A DNA stretch of 64,000 bases from positions 85,316,696-85,380,695 of the forward strand of contig OX638132.1 in assembly GCA_951804985.1 (NCBI GenBank). Direction: 5' to 3'. This DNA comes from Dryomyza anilis (taxonomy: Eukaryota; Arthropoda; Insecta; Diptera; Dryomyzidae). Position numbers and translations under genes: made by a program. The notes beneath the pieces are model-generated. The model searched no databases. It was not told the origin of the DNA and worked only from the letters and a program-made list of their open reading frames with translations. Within the stretch, counting starts at the first letter, position 1, and each line of letters opens with the position of its first letter. Below, piece by piece: positions 22,571 through 34,866 of this stretch.

Positions 22571-24002
22571 AAAGAATTTGGGGTGGCTGTTAATCTGGTG
22601 TGAAATATCTTGATATCACTATAATAACTGTTTACATACACCATCTTGAAAATGTACCTTCTATGGGAGATACGACGCACAGTGGTCCAATACCGCACAC
22701 ATTCGGCGAGATCGTTTAGAATGTTTTTTATTTTTGGGTTATGGGAGGTGCTACGTCCAGTCCACCATTTGAAAAAAAAATTAATCGACAATATCGATTT
22801 TTTTATTTTTTATTGTTGGACGACAAATACAATGAAATGGTCGACCATCATTTTACAAAAAAAAATTCGCCAAAAACAATGTCGAAAAGAAAAAATTGTT
22901 TTTGCTTTTGTTTTTCCTTAAGTTTGGCTTTTAGTTTTATGTTATTGCCTTTGTTTTTGTATTTTTGCTTTTGTTTTGTGCTTTTGTTTTTACTTTGCAA
23001 TATTTTTTGTATTTGAGTTTTTTTGTTTCATGTTTGTAGCTGCTGTAAGTGCCAAGTTATATCGGTTTGAAAGAATAGTCTGTATCAGAGGTGCCACGAC
23101 CCTTTGTCCAATTCCGCCCATATATAGCCTATCATTCCTTCCAGACCATACCGCATCTGTGGTAAAAATTTGAAGAAAATCGGATCAGCCGTTTAGACGG
23201 AGAAGCGGAACAAATAAACAAACAAACCTACATAGAAATTTATTATATTAATAGGATTGGATAATAGGATAGGATTGATTATATAAAATAGTACTATAAT
23301 TTTGTTCACAGGTCATATTTTAAAAAGTAGAGCATATTGAAAAAGTGTAATAATTATGAGAGTTAGTTTGTACTATACTCTGGATATATAAAACTCATTT
23401 TTATCTTTATTATTGGATCCTTAATTCTAAAAAAATTATTAAAAAATTATTACAAAAATATAACATTTTTCGAGTTTGGATCCAAATATCTTTAAAACGA
23501 ATATGTATAATAGTATTCATTAATATACTAAAATTAGTTTTGACAATTAAACGAAAAATAGTGTTTAAAGTTTTTTCTGAAAAATTTATTTTCAACAGTA
23601 CTATTTTTTTCATTCTCAATATTGGTTGAAAAGTGCGTACTAATACCACTGTAATTATCTTAAAAACGATATGTAAGAACAAGAAGTACGTAGTCAAAAT
23701 CAGCATTAGCGAAAAAGTATATGTGTAAATATAGCAAACAAAATATCAACATTTTTAATTGTTTCATTGCCGATACGAAATTTAATTGTATTGAACAAAA
23801 ATTAAAGGAAATTAACACAGCCGATGAAAAAATCTTTTTTTTTTAATCGGTACAACAGTACCTGTAATGTAAAACTATGTAGTGCCTGTAAAGAATTTGA
23901 TTTATACTATTAAAAAATTCGTATTTTCAATTAATTATATTAATAGAATTAATTATTTTGTATCAATTAATCTCAGTTGTCATATTTACGTTCAATATTT
24001 AT

Positions 24003-24035
24003 TTCAGTGTAGCGAAAGTCGTTCGCTACACTGAA
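24003..24035. repeat. Perfect 14-bp stem hairpin
   Basis: TTCAGTGTAGCGAA (24003-24016), a 5-nt loop, then TTCGCTACACTGAA (24022-24035). The pairing weakens outside. Confidence 0.85.
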
Positions 24036-24811
24036 TAAGTAAATAATTGTTAAGACATTTTCGGAGAATTTTTAATTTAAAATAAAAATGTTTGCTTATT
24101 TGACTTATGCACTATAACAGATTTCAAAAAACTATACAGGTACAGAAATATATAAAAAAATACAATTAAATTGTAACCATTTATATTGTTTGCGTTATTG
24201 CAGTTTTTTTTCTTTTTATATTCAAATTGTATTTTTATTTCTATATGAAAAATCAGCATTAAATTTTGCACACACAAATATTTCAAAAAGACCTTGAACA
24301 TCCTTGACTTTATTGTAAACAAAACCAATTATATTGGGTTTGTGTTTAATGAACTTCAACGCATATTCAGTTATAAAACAACGTAGTTGTGGTCATTATA
24401 TTACAAACTTGGCACAAGACACAAATGATCAGCATTTTCCGCATACGGTCAGTGTGAGTCATATGACTCTTTCAAAACAATTGACGAAAATCGCGCAAAT
24501 GACTTGCTGCATCCGAATTTGCATTTGTAATTGAAGTGATTTGAACTAATTTTTGAGATAAGTACGGTAGACAATTTTAATTGTCAAGCAGACAGTTGTT
24601 AGAAACGTATTTAATTTAAATATTACACTATTCAACACGATTTTTATTTATTGGTCTTCCGAGAATCGTTTCTATATAATTCGATTTAATCACTTTTTCT
24701 TCTGTAACGTATCGTTTTAAAGAAAAAAAAAACTTTATAGATTTGATTCGTCTCTTTTATCAGATACTTTTTAGTAACAAATTAACAAAACTTAACTTTG
24801 TTTTTGGAAAT

Positions 24812-24900
24812 ATTCGGTTTCAGTCTGTGAGAAACTTTCATTTGTGAAAATTTTCGGTTTCGGTCTGTAAGAAACCTTTATTTTTGAAAAATTTCGGTTC
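24812..24900 (+). repeat. 40-bp tandem repeat (about 2.2 units)
   Basis: TTCGGTTTC(A/G)GTCTGT(G/A)AGAAAC recurs at 24813, 24853 and partly 24893. Confidence 0.7.
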
Positions 24901-25363
24901 GAAAATATATCTCTCATTAGTAATTTTTGAGAAGCTGCGAAGCGTTGATGTTCAATACTCATTTCATATGACTCTCAATATTTCTGGACCACAGGCTGGT
25001 AACTTTTAATTAAAAATTTAGATATATGTAAATAAAACCCTAAAAGCCAAAATTCAAAATTTTGTAATTGAAAAAAATGTTTGGTCGTCAAAAGAAATAT
25101 TCGACTAAAACAAGAATATTCGAAAAATTTCGAAAAAAACACAATTTAAAAAAAATATTCGCCATTTTCCAAAAAAAAATATATTAGATAAAAACAACAA
25201 TTTTCGAAAAATTACGAAAAAACTAACTAAATCTTTTGGACGATAAAAACAACACAATGGTCGAAATCACCATTTAAAAAAATATATTCGACAAAAACAA
25301 CAACATTCGAGAATTTTTGAAAAAAAATTGTTTTAAAAAAATCAACATTTAAAAAAAAAAAAA

Positions 25364-26032
25364 CAGTTGGGAAGGTTAGATCACATGGGAAATTTTAAAG
25401 TAGGTGTTATTATGATAGTTAGGATTTTCAAAATTATAGCCGGTCTAAGCCGACTATAAATACCCTACACATATGTGTGGTTACCATTCAAAGTGGTATA
25501 TAGGTCACCAGGGTATTTGAATCCTGAAAATAACTACAAACTTTCCATCCCTGAATAAATTTCTTTCATTTGATACCCATATTTACAAATGGGTAGTTGT
25601 ACCGATTTTTCTTTTGGGAACCACAAGTCATTTCGTGGGAAAACATTTTTTCATTTATTTGAGCATAATGTTAATATATATTTGACCAAAAAAAGTTTAC
25701 CTAAGCACGTATACAGTTAAATTGATTCGTAGATGTAAATTTTATTTGAGGTATTTGAACATTAGTGGTCGGTTCTCAGGTCACAATAGACCGATTATGC
25801 CAATTTTCTTGTTCAGACAGCTTAGATTCTGTAATCGTAATTTCAACAGAAAGACAGAAGGGCAGCCCGTCTGTCAGACAGACAGACGGACAGACGGACA
25901 TCGCTAAATCGACTCAGGAGGTCATGCTGATCAAGAATATATATACTTTTCCATACCGGAGATGCTTTTTTCAGGGTGTTACAAACGGCGTACTAAACTG
26001 AATATACCCTTTCACTCTTAGTGTAGGGTATA
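25364..26032 (-). mobile_element. Helentron/DINE-like element, family A copy 4
   Basis: Read on the minus strand it has the TATACCCTACACTAAGAGTG head, GTCTGTC microsatellite, GTGTAGGGTA repeat, AGTCGG-hairpin and ACCTTCCCAACTG tail. There is a small internal deletion next to the microsatellite. Confidence 0.87.
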
Positions 26033-26559
26033 AAAATCGACAATAAAGCAATGGTCAAAATCACCATTTCCCATTTTCTGATATCTGCTGCATACTCATT
26101 TTTTCCTATTCCATAAAGTTTAAAAGAAAATGATACTTGAAATTTTAAAATCACTTCTTAAAATAAAAAAAAATAGTGTATATTTTCCAAAATATGTTTT
26201 CCAAAAAAGTTTTGACGAAATTTTAATTCGATTAATTTAAGATTAATTTTAACATAATATTGCATGTTGATAATTTTATAAGTTTTTAAGGATCTAATTT
26301 CGTTTTTTTTTTACATTTTGTTGCTATTTTAGAATTTAGAATCTAATCATAAATAAAAATACGATATATGTCCAGACAACGGTCAGAACAAATAACTTTA
26401 ATCAACTGTTCCATCAAAAAATTAAATGGATCTATTACAAAAAAAGTAGAACGAACGGAAAAATGTTAGTAATTTTGATCGTTACTTTGTACTATGCTCT
26501 GGGTAACTAAATATTATTTTTTTTTTCAGCAAATAGAATAGCGAATTTTATGAAAGTTT
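26033..26559. other. No gene seen
   Basis: AT-rich DNA with no supported feature. Confidence 0.45.
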
Positions 26560-26900
26560 CCTCAGCGTTATATTTATCACTTTGGCCTAATTCCGGACAC
26601 ATTCTCTTCAAATGTGTTCGGAATTGGACCACTGGACGTAGCACATCTACGGGTAAGAATTATATAGGAAATAATTTTACGGGTAAGAATTCTACGAGGA
26701 AGAACTCCACGAGGAAGAGTAATATGGAGAATAATTTTACGGAGAAGAATTCTAAGGGAAAGAATTCTACGGGAAATAACAGTCCGAGGAAGAATTGTCT
26801 TTGAGAAAAGAAGTTTTGACGGAGAATTATTTTCATTTGGTTAGTACTTTTATAACACCAATAAAAAGGTCCGCAATAAAATAAAAAATTTAACAGCACT
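26560..26900 (-). repeat. Second, inverted copy of the 15-bp minisatellite A region
   Basis: Units of GGGAAGAATTCTACG form an array at about 26640-26800. The flanks, AATTGGACCACTGGACGTAGCAC on one side and TTGAGAAAAGAAGTTTTGACG on the other, match the composite repeat at 21656-23262 in reverse. Confidence 0.7.
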
Positions 26901-26917
26901 ACTATATTCATTTTATA

Positions 26918-27130
26918 GCCGCGGTAGCTCAGTGGTTAGTGCGTTGGACTGCGAGCTGAAAGGTCCCCGGTTCGAGTCTGGGCTGGGGCTAAGAACCTCT
27001 TTTCATAGAAACATTTTTCTATACCGCGCTACCTCTCGGCAGTAAATGGCAAACCTGCGAGAGTAAAACATTGCCTATGAAAAGTTCTCACCCGCCGTTC
27101 GGATTCGGCAATAAACTGTAGGTCCTGTAT
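26918..27130 (+). mobile_element. SINE type-1 copy, 3'-truncated, with 14-bp target duplication
   Basis: It has the best pol III signals in the window: A box TAGCTCAGTGG (26925-26935) and B box GGTTCGAGTCT (26969-26979). The body stops after GCAATAAACTGTAGGTCC instead of reaching the ATT tail. TATATTCATTTTAT flanks it at 26903-26916 and 27131-27144, so the truncated form itself was inserted. Confidence 0.9.
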
Positions 27131-27144
27131 TATATTCATTTTAT

Positions 27145-30100
27145 TCTAAGTAGTGACTGTCTGTGAATAGTACTCGTTTTGTAGTGTAGTGTTGTTATTG
27201 TTAATATTCTTTTGTAATTAAAAAAAAAAAACTACATATTTAGAAAGCCATGTGGTCATATAATTGGAGAATGGGGGAATTACCTTTAAACGTGACTTTT
27301 TGGTTTGATGAGTTCGTATTGTTTGTGATTTTAATTATTAACAAACCAGTTATAAAATTTAAAAAAAATGATTTTTTAAAATATACTACCCCACAATTAT
27401 ACAGTACTTATTCAATAGAAACAAAAATTGGCAAACATTCACTAATTTTAAACATTAAAAAACACAGATTCTCTAAAAGTTTTACAGACTCCAGTGAATG
27501 TCAATAAACTCTACAGCAAAACCATAGAAAAAGTAGTTTTAGCTACGATTTTTTTTGTTTTGTTCATGTGCTCACGTTCTATACAGTTCAGTCGGGTTCA
27601 GATTGTATGGCATATACCTCTCGTACTTATAGATACTTTTATACATTGTAGTAGGTAGCTACATTTTATGACAAACATTTTGTATTATCATTTAAAACAG
27701 TAATTATGATCGCAACGAACTAACTTGAGTTGAGCCGACTAAATGTCGGCACATAAATTTATTGCACTTTATACAAAAAGCATCTTAAAGATACTTTTGC
27801 AAATAATTTGCTAAAGAAATTAAGCTGTTGAATTAAACTAGTACTATAGCAAAAAAATAAAAGTAAAAAAATAAATTAACCGCTCATTCATTGTTAAACA
27901 CAGAGGATATATTCAATTAGAGTTATGTATCTTTTTAAGTGAGTATCTCAAGAATAGAAATTTGCAAAATTGTGCGCAAACCAAAGCAAGTGACTGGCAT
28001 AATAAATTTGTATAAATTAATAAATTGTTATTGCATTAACGTTTCTTATGCGTAAATTAATTCATATTTCTTTTTTTTATTTAGAATGTATCTTATTTTT
28101 TGCAAATTAGTAGATACTACACTGCATTGATGTTTGTGCACAAAAGCATTATAAATGGATATTTGTGCAAAAAGTATCTTGTATTAATTGCAACTGTAGA
28201 ATATATTGCTGCATTGTGTAATAAATTTTAACTTAAGCTGATTTAAGCAGGCCCCCTCATTATTTGCAGATATTTGATATATGTTTTTGACAGCAGATAC
28301 ATGAATAATTTTCGTGCTTTGCAAACGAAGATCTTCAATTTTATATGTATTTAATTAATAATCTCAGTAGCACTTAAATTAGATTTGACACGCATATTGC
28401 TTTCACACACCTTGTTTGTATTTAAGTTTAAGAGAAATATTGAAATTGCTTGAAATACTAAAAAAAGAATTGGTTTTTATAGCATACTTAATGTTTCATT
28501 TATTATATCATACTTTGAAAGCTAAAACTTTATTTTTTTTAATAAATACTAAATATAAATATAAAAAAACATATATATTATTCATTTTAAATATTTATTA
28601 TTGATTTGTACACCATATATGCAAATTTAGTTTGTCATAAAAAGTACAAAGCTTGACCCCTTTATGAAGCTCTGTTTAGAATTTATTACCATGATCTTTA
28701 TACCAAATACCCATATTTAATATGTCATAAACACACTAAGATATGAGTTCTGGAATCTGACTATGTCGATTTTCTTAATTTTTGTATTAAATACGTATAT
28801 TAAGTATGCCTTAAAGAGTGCTAAGTTTTATCATATACACTCCAAATTGAACTAAAACCGTTCTAAATTTGTTTTAGTTAGTGACGATCAAGAATATTTT
28901 GTTCTTGATCTTACATTATTTACAAGAGTGAGATCATTGTTTTCTTGCAAGTTCAAGAGCAAGATGCGGAATTGCAAGAACAAGACTATGACTGCAAGAA
29001 ATGCGAAAGAGCAGGAACATAAAGCAAGACACTTGTTATATTAGAATCTGATTTTAATTTGTTAATTCTCAGTCTAAGATAATAATTAAATTTAAATGAA
29101 TTGATGTTAAAAAATATAAAAGTAAGAAAAGATTAAACAAAAAGTAACAAAGTAAAACTCGCAAATCTATATAGAAAATGTGTACAATTGTTTTGCTTTT
29201 CTGGTTTTTCAAGGGTAAAGAGTATAAGCAACTTAATTCAGTAACAAAACACACGTCTTCCTCTGAGTGAAATTCCTTTCTTTTACGAGTTAATAGCTAA
29301 AACAACCGAATAAAACAACATACATCCGAGCTCGCGTTCTAGTTATTTGCGGAAATACACCAGTGATGCGTTTTGCAGAAATTAATGTTGGTAAAAAATG
29401 TAATTGTGTAAAAAAGGATAATTGGTTTTAAAATAATAATTTTTTGTTCATGATTTCACTAAATGCAAGAAGATGTGTGTTTGTTATTGTATTCGATTTA
29501 CCGCTACAAAAATGATCGAAGAAAGCAATAACGAAACACACGCAAAATTCAGACCAAAGAAACGCGAGTCTGCCGTTTTGCGATTTATGGTTTTGAAGAA
29601 AAAAACATGTGATTATTTTTGTACAACAAGAAGTTTTTGTTATGGATGGAAAGAGGCGCTAGCTATGTAGCCTCTCATTAGATGATGATAATAAGCGGAA
29701 CTCTGCCCTGTTTTCAAAGTAGGAAGAACTATGGAAAAAAGTTACAATGCAGAAACCTGTTTGGCGGTGTACTGTTTAATTTTTCCCCGTATCATTCATT
29801 AGCTTCTTTATTCTTTCAATCCAATTAAAATGCAGTTCAACGTATTTTTGAAAAGTAAAATTTTGAAAGATTCTTACAGCAAGAGCAAAAACGATATTGC
29901 AAGAGCAAGAACAAGATCATGAGAACCAGTACAAGAGAAAGACTAAGAGTGGAAGAGCAAGTTGAAGATCAACAGTTCCTAGCTATTGCAAATGATCATC
30001 ACTATAGTCCAAAAACGAACATTTTAGTTTTAGCTATAAACGCCAACTTAGTAGTTGAGAAAACCGAATATGTTGTTTTATATGCAGTATATAATAATGA

Positions 30101-30294
30101 TTTTAGATATTGATAAGATTTGTAAACTTTACATAAAATATATTTCTAAAAAATTGGAAGATTGATCATAGATTAATGAAGACTCTAATGGGAGAAACGA
30201 GTAAGTACATTTTTTTTAAATCTATTTATGTGCAAAAATTAATTAATAAAAAGTTTTGTACCATTTAACAAATAGTTCCGACTTTGAATTACTA
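27145..30294. other. AT-rich region without a recognised gene
   Basis: Two patches (about 28885-29020 and 29875-29985) are rich in GCAAGAACAAG/CAAGAGCAAG motifs. Small frames at 27250-27507, 29473-29670 and 29919-30113 have no family signature. No promoter or splice arrangement supports them. Confidence 0.45.
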
Positions 30295-30494
30295 CACTCA
30301 GTAAAATTTCTATAAAGTCAATAGTTTTTTGCTATTAAAATTAGTCAATAGGATAAATTACTATTTTAATGGGTAAATACCATTAAATACTACAAAATAC
30401 TATTAAATACTATTAAATTGTTTTTGTGTTTATATGAAAATATTTATTTTTTGTATACCGTCAAACCAATTTTAATACGATTTTTTTCTGAATG
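30295..30494 (+). mobile_element. CAC(C/T)CAGAAAAA MITE (family M1), diverged copy
   Basis: It starts CACTCAGTAAAATTTC after TA and ends TTTTTTTCTGAATG before TA. The interior AATAGTTTTTTGCTATTAAAA, GTCAATAGGATAAATTA and GGTAAATACCATTAAATAC match the other M1 copies. Confidence 0.8.
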
Positions 30495-30648
30495 TATGAC
30501 TAAAGAATTATGGTATGCAAAAAAACGATTTGTGCATAAAGTAATCATTTATAAATGCTAGAATGAGGTGAGCTTTTCTCGATTTTTTTTGTTACTTATC
30601 CGGTTCTTCCTCTGAAATCTTCAAATTTTGAACTTTATATAACGAAAA

Positions 30649-32107
30649 GGGATATTCCATTTTAAATCAACGAACGGACTTCCTTTACCCCCTCAGAAAA
30701 AATTCAAATAAGGTACAAATACTGTACCATATTAAACTAAGACAATTTTTAACCTCTAGCTAATCTGGTTCCCGAAATATGACGGGTTAAAAAGAGAAAA
30801 TTAGATGAATACTTACAAAGGTGGGTTAACTTAATTGTAGTTATCTTAAAAACTTGTATACGTACAAAGTCAATTGAGATACCACTTGAAAGGTATAAAG
30901 ATGACCTTTAATATGGCATATTTAATAATTTATGTATAATTTATTTATGTATCCAAAGGTTAAATGTCATTATCACATGTTCTAAATTTTGTAATGAAAT
31001 TTCTCAAAAACTCATATTTTTAAAAGTTTCAAAAAAATAAATGTAATTTCTTATTTTCTTCATAACATTTGTGTTAAATTTTATGGTGTACTCCTTTCGG
31101 TTCATGAGTTATTAACAAAAATGTGAAAGTAAATAGAAATTTATTTATAATATCTTATTTGATTTTTTTATTTTTAAAAACAAAATTCAAATAACATTGA
31201 AAACATTGACTTGATTTCACATTTTTATTTTTAACTCAGAAACCTATACGAATACACCTATGAAATTTAACACAAATTTTAAGAAGAAAATCAGCATTAA
31301 CATATATTTTTTTGAAAATTTTAAAAATTTGCGTTTTTGAGAAAAATCATTCCAAAATGTAAATCATGTGATAGTGACCTTCCCTAGTAGAAATTTGCCC
31401 GATGCGCCATCGGGAAATGAACGGGTTTTCGTTGGGTAAGTCCTATTACAGAAAATATGATCATTGCCTTTGCATGCCCTATCATGCTTACCATACCAGT
31501 GTTTACATTATCTAAATAGTCCATGTTCCCGATCATAGCTACATTATTTATTCCTCATAACGAAATTAGCATCAGACAATGATCGAGCTTTAATGAGAGA
31601 AACCCTATTATGCTCGGACTCTGACAAGGCAATTGTCGGGTAAATAATAAAATAGGGAATTGCCCGATCAGTACATGATCATGGCCTGAGGTCAGTACAT
31701 GATCAGGACACTGCGTTACAAGGACATTATGGGCCTCGTCATATCCCGATCATCTCAAATAATGACATGATCACTTCATGATCATGGCCCTGCCAAAATT
31801 TCTACTAGGGTTTAACCTTTGGATACAAAAATAAAATTATATGCCATACTAAAGACCATCTTTGTACCTTTTAAATGATACCTTTATATATAAACCAGTT
31901 TTTCAGTAAATGCAATTAAGTTAACCCACCTTTGTGAGTTTTTACATATTTTTAAACCGCCATTTTTCGGTAACCATAGAAGGTAGAGGTTTCTTAGTTA
32001 TATTTCTTAGTTTAATATGAGGGAACACTCATTCAAAATTTTATCAATTTCAAAGAGGATGATACTTAAATTTATTATTTTTTCGTTGATTTAAAATGGA
32101 TTATCCC
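30649..32107. mobile_element. Long fold-back element with ~0.5-kb arms
   Basis: The left end GGGATATTCCATTTTAAATC is mirrored by GATTTAAAATGGATTATCCC at the right. Matching blocks continue inward in inverted order, including ACAAAGGTGGGTTAACTTAA (left) with TTAAGTTAACCCACCTTTGT (right), CCAAAGGTTAAA with TTTAACCTTTGG, and TTTGTGTTAAATTT with AAATTTAACACAAAT. The arms are clearly diverged, so it is old. The right arm is split by the MITE at 31382-31810. No coding capacity. Confidence 0.78.
31382..31810 (+). mobile_element. CCCTAGTAGAAATTTG MITE (family M5), full copy
   Basis: The ends CCCTAGTAGAAATTTGCC and AAATTTCTACTAGGG are inverted repeats. The ~430-bp interior is rich in ATGATC/GATCAT motifs. 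Comparing with the opposite arm of the host fold-back, the target gained two T residues, suggesting a 2-bp duplication. Confidence 0.82.
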
Positions 32108-34550
32108 AAAAGTAAAAATTTCAATATTTTTTTTAACAATTATTTTATTTATAATTTTTGTTATTACCAACAAATATCCATACCTAATACTTTCATAAAA
32201 ATCATATTAATTAAATAAAAACAATTATATCAAGTTGGAGATGTTTGTTATACTATATTCGAAAAGCAATAAAATAAAATCACCAGAAATATTGCTGATA
32301 TATTGCATCAGCCAATAGTTAGTAATAAGTACTAAGATTTTCCTCTAATAATCAAACTGAAGAATATAATTATAACCATTTCTCGGGCAAAATGATTCAC
32401 ATCATATACGACAATCGATATTTATAGCTAACTGATATAGTTTATTTTTTCTTTTATTTTTGTATGTGGTATTTCCAATCTCCAATTTGATAAATATGGC
32501 GTAAAATTTATAGGGAATTCTGTGAATTACTTGGTGAAGATATTGTTGACATGCTATTGCTTTTTTTTTTTTGGTTTGTGACGTCAAAGGTCAGTGTATT
32601 TGTGACGTAGAATAATGGATTTCATATGCTGCGATACATACAAAAGCGCATAGATACTTTTTGCAGACGTAATGTAGTTTTTTTTTTGTGTTGTACCAAG
32701 CCATTTTTGTTAATGGCCTACTTACTGTGCCAGACAAAATGGCTTCAAGTAGTTGTGAAGGACGTACAGGTATTTTAAGTTAAAAAAGAATTACCTTAGT
32801 TGTTTACTATTTCATATTTTATTAAGCCATAAACAAATTTAGCAGTTATAGATACAATTATCACTTACAATTAATAATCAATTCACTATTAATAAAATTT
32901 ATTTCAATGTACTGGACCTGAAGCCACTCTAAACAATATTTTGAAATTCACTATTCAGTTTGTTAAATAAAAATAATTATTTTATTTAAATTTGTTTATA
33001 TTATTGCACAATTTTTAAAAATTTATAAATTTTTAACGTTTTGTCTGCGTTTTATAGAAAACGCCCACGAACGCGCCGCTTGTGTAATTCTGACTGATAA
33101 GAACGATATTCACAAAAACAGTAAATGTATCTCACAGATGAAACACGCAGCGAGCAGATGAGAAAAAAACCTAACTTACAACGTAAAAAATAGGTAACTC
33201 ACAAAGCAGAGAAAGAATCTTTTGCAGCATAATAATGTATCTCAACAAGAGAAAAGCGTATCTAAATTTACCAAAAATAAAGTATCTCAGTACAGTAAAA
33301 CTGTAACTTGAAGGAAGCCTATTTAAGTATTGTGAGAGTACATATGTATCTGAAAGTCGAAGTAAAATGTATCTGAGATAAAATTGTAAAAGTATTTCAA
33401 TACAGTAAAACTGTGACTTAAAGCAAACATATTCAAATATTGTGAGAGTATATATTTGAGATCCGTGGGAAAAGTATCTGAGTTATAGTTCATTGAGAAA
33501 TTAATACATTTAAAAGCTACAATAGTAACTACGAGATAAAGTAGCACATATGACATTCGTTTACAACATCCTGCCAGCATCACAAATATTTTCATCATCA
33601 TAATTGTGTCTGATTAAAGTATCTTTGAAATACACACTCATTGCCTCCTTATAAATTATATGTTTGTGATGGATTTAGACATTTTTTTGGTTTTTGCTCA
33701 CATGAAATTTAAATCGTCTCAAAGAACATCAACAACATAAAATTTCTGCATGTTTTAGAAGAGTTTCTATCTGTTGAGATTTCTTCTGAGCGATTTTATT
33801 TTTTTTTTATACCCTTTTTTCTGGTATTCTGGTACTATACAAGGTCAGCATTTGTTTAGTGCGCATGCCTTCGCCAGTGATGTTAGCGCTGAGAGAGGCT
33901 GTACCATAAACATCACGTGATGTGCCATGGCATAAAATGAGGTTGCAAAATCAAGTCTTAAACTGGACAAAAAAAAGTGAAGCAGTACCTTTAAGAATCG
34001 TGCTTTCGCATGGCATTTGAAAGATGGTACCTTTTCTTATTTACGTTATTCTTCAGTTATTTTTTGTATTTTTTTTTTGCTAAAATTCAACATTTGCCAG
34101 AGGTTGTTGAAAGACCATGTCATGAATGTTGAAATTTTGGATGCTGTGCTGCACGTTTGCATTATTATTCAATTAAGTTTGAATTTCAGACAAAAAAAAA
34201 TAAAAACAGCATTTGTGAGAAACATTATTAGACTTGAAAAATGAACATTACGAAAAAAAATATATTTTCAATTTTATTTTTATTTTTTTTATTTGAAGTG
34301 AAGGACAAATCAAGTGACTTATTAACGTCGAAAAACGAGCATTAAAAGTAAATTTAGTAATTACACATTACAATAAATTAAAATTTTTTAATTTATTTAA
34401 TTTATAATAATAGTTTTTTTCAAACTATTATTATTTAATATGTCGAAAGCCATCTTCAGGGACTTTGTCTTAATAACTTTTTTTACTATTCAACATATTA
34501 AAAATGTTTACCAGTAATACACGAATAGATAAGATATGTTTGAATAAAAT
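32108..34550. other. AT-rich DNA, no gene recognised
   Basis: It contains a ~112-bp direct duplication at 33280-33495. The 92-codon antisense frame at 33323-33601 overlaps that duplication and is not supported as a gene. Confidence 0.45.
33280..33495 (+). repeat. ~112-bp tandem duplication
   Basis: Two diverged units share GTAT(C/T)TCA(G/A)TACAGTAAAAC, CTT-AAG--AGC-TATT-AA-TATTGTGAGAGTA and a closing AAAGTATCTGAG-type block. Confidence 0.7.
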
Positions 34551-34866
34551 CGAATTGGTAGCTCGTCTAGTTAGTGCGTTGGGCTACGAGCGAAAAGTCG
34601 CTGGTGCGTTCGAACACGAGCCGAAAGGTCCGCGGTCGACAAAATTCTTTTCATAGAAAACAATTTTCTATGCGACGCTACCTCCCGGCAGTAAATGGCA
34701 AACCTACGAGAGTAAAACATTGCCTATGAAAAGCTCTCACCAACCGATTGGATTCAGCAATAAACTATAGGTCCCACCAATTTGAGTACAAATATAACAT
34801 GCACAGCTCAAATGGTGAGAGAGCTCCAAGTTCTATACAGGACTGTAGCGCTAAACTATTAATAAT
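34551..34866 (+). mobile_element. SINE with recombinant tRNA-like head
   Basis: It opens with a type-2 head (GGTAGCTCGTCTAGTTAGTG, GGGCTACGAGCGAAAAGTCGC) and then switches to the second half of a type-1 head (GAGCCGAAAGGTCCGCGGTC) before the common body. The tail merges with the tail of the inverted SINE that follows. Confidence 0.85.

Larger units (their letters stand above)
21656..23262 (+). mobile_element. Composite repeat with 15-bp minisatellites and a retroelement-like 3' end
   Basis: Its left flank (TTTTTATTGGTTTTATAAATG, TTTCTCAAAGACAATTCTT) recurs in reverse at about 26810-26880. Minisatellite arrays follow. Next come ACAGTGGTCCAATACCG and GGTGCTACGTCCAGTCCACC, with counterparts near 26600-26645. 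It closes with GAAGAAAATCGGATCAGCCGTTTAGACGGAG and ATTTATTATATTAATAGGAT, a form common at insect non-LTR and related repeat 3' ends. No reverse transcriptase was seen, so the class is uncertain. Confidence 0.45.
23263..25362. other. AT-rich DNA without a recognised gene
   Basis: It contains a perfect hairpin at 24003-24035, a 40-bp tandem at 24812-24900 and, at about 25060-25355, degenerate AAAAATATTCGACAAAAACAAC-like repetition. A single-copy-looking patch at about 24330-24540 has no supported coding content. Confidence 0.45.
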
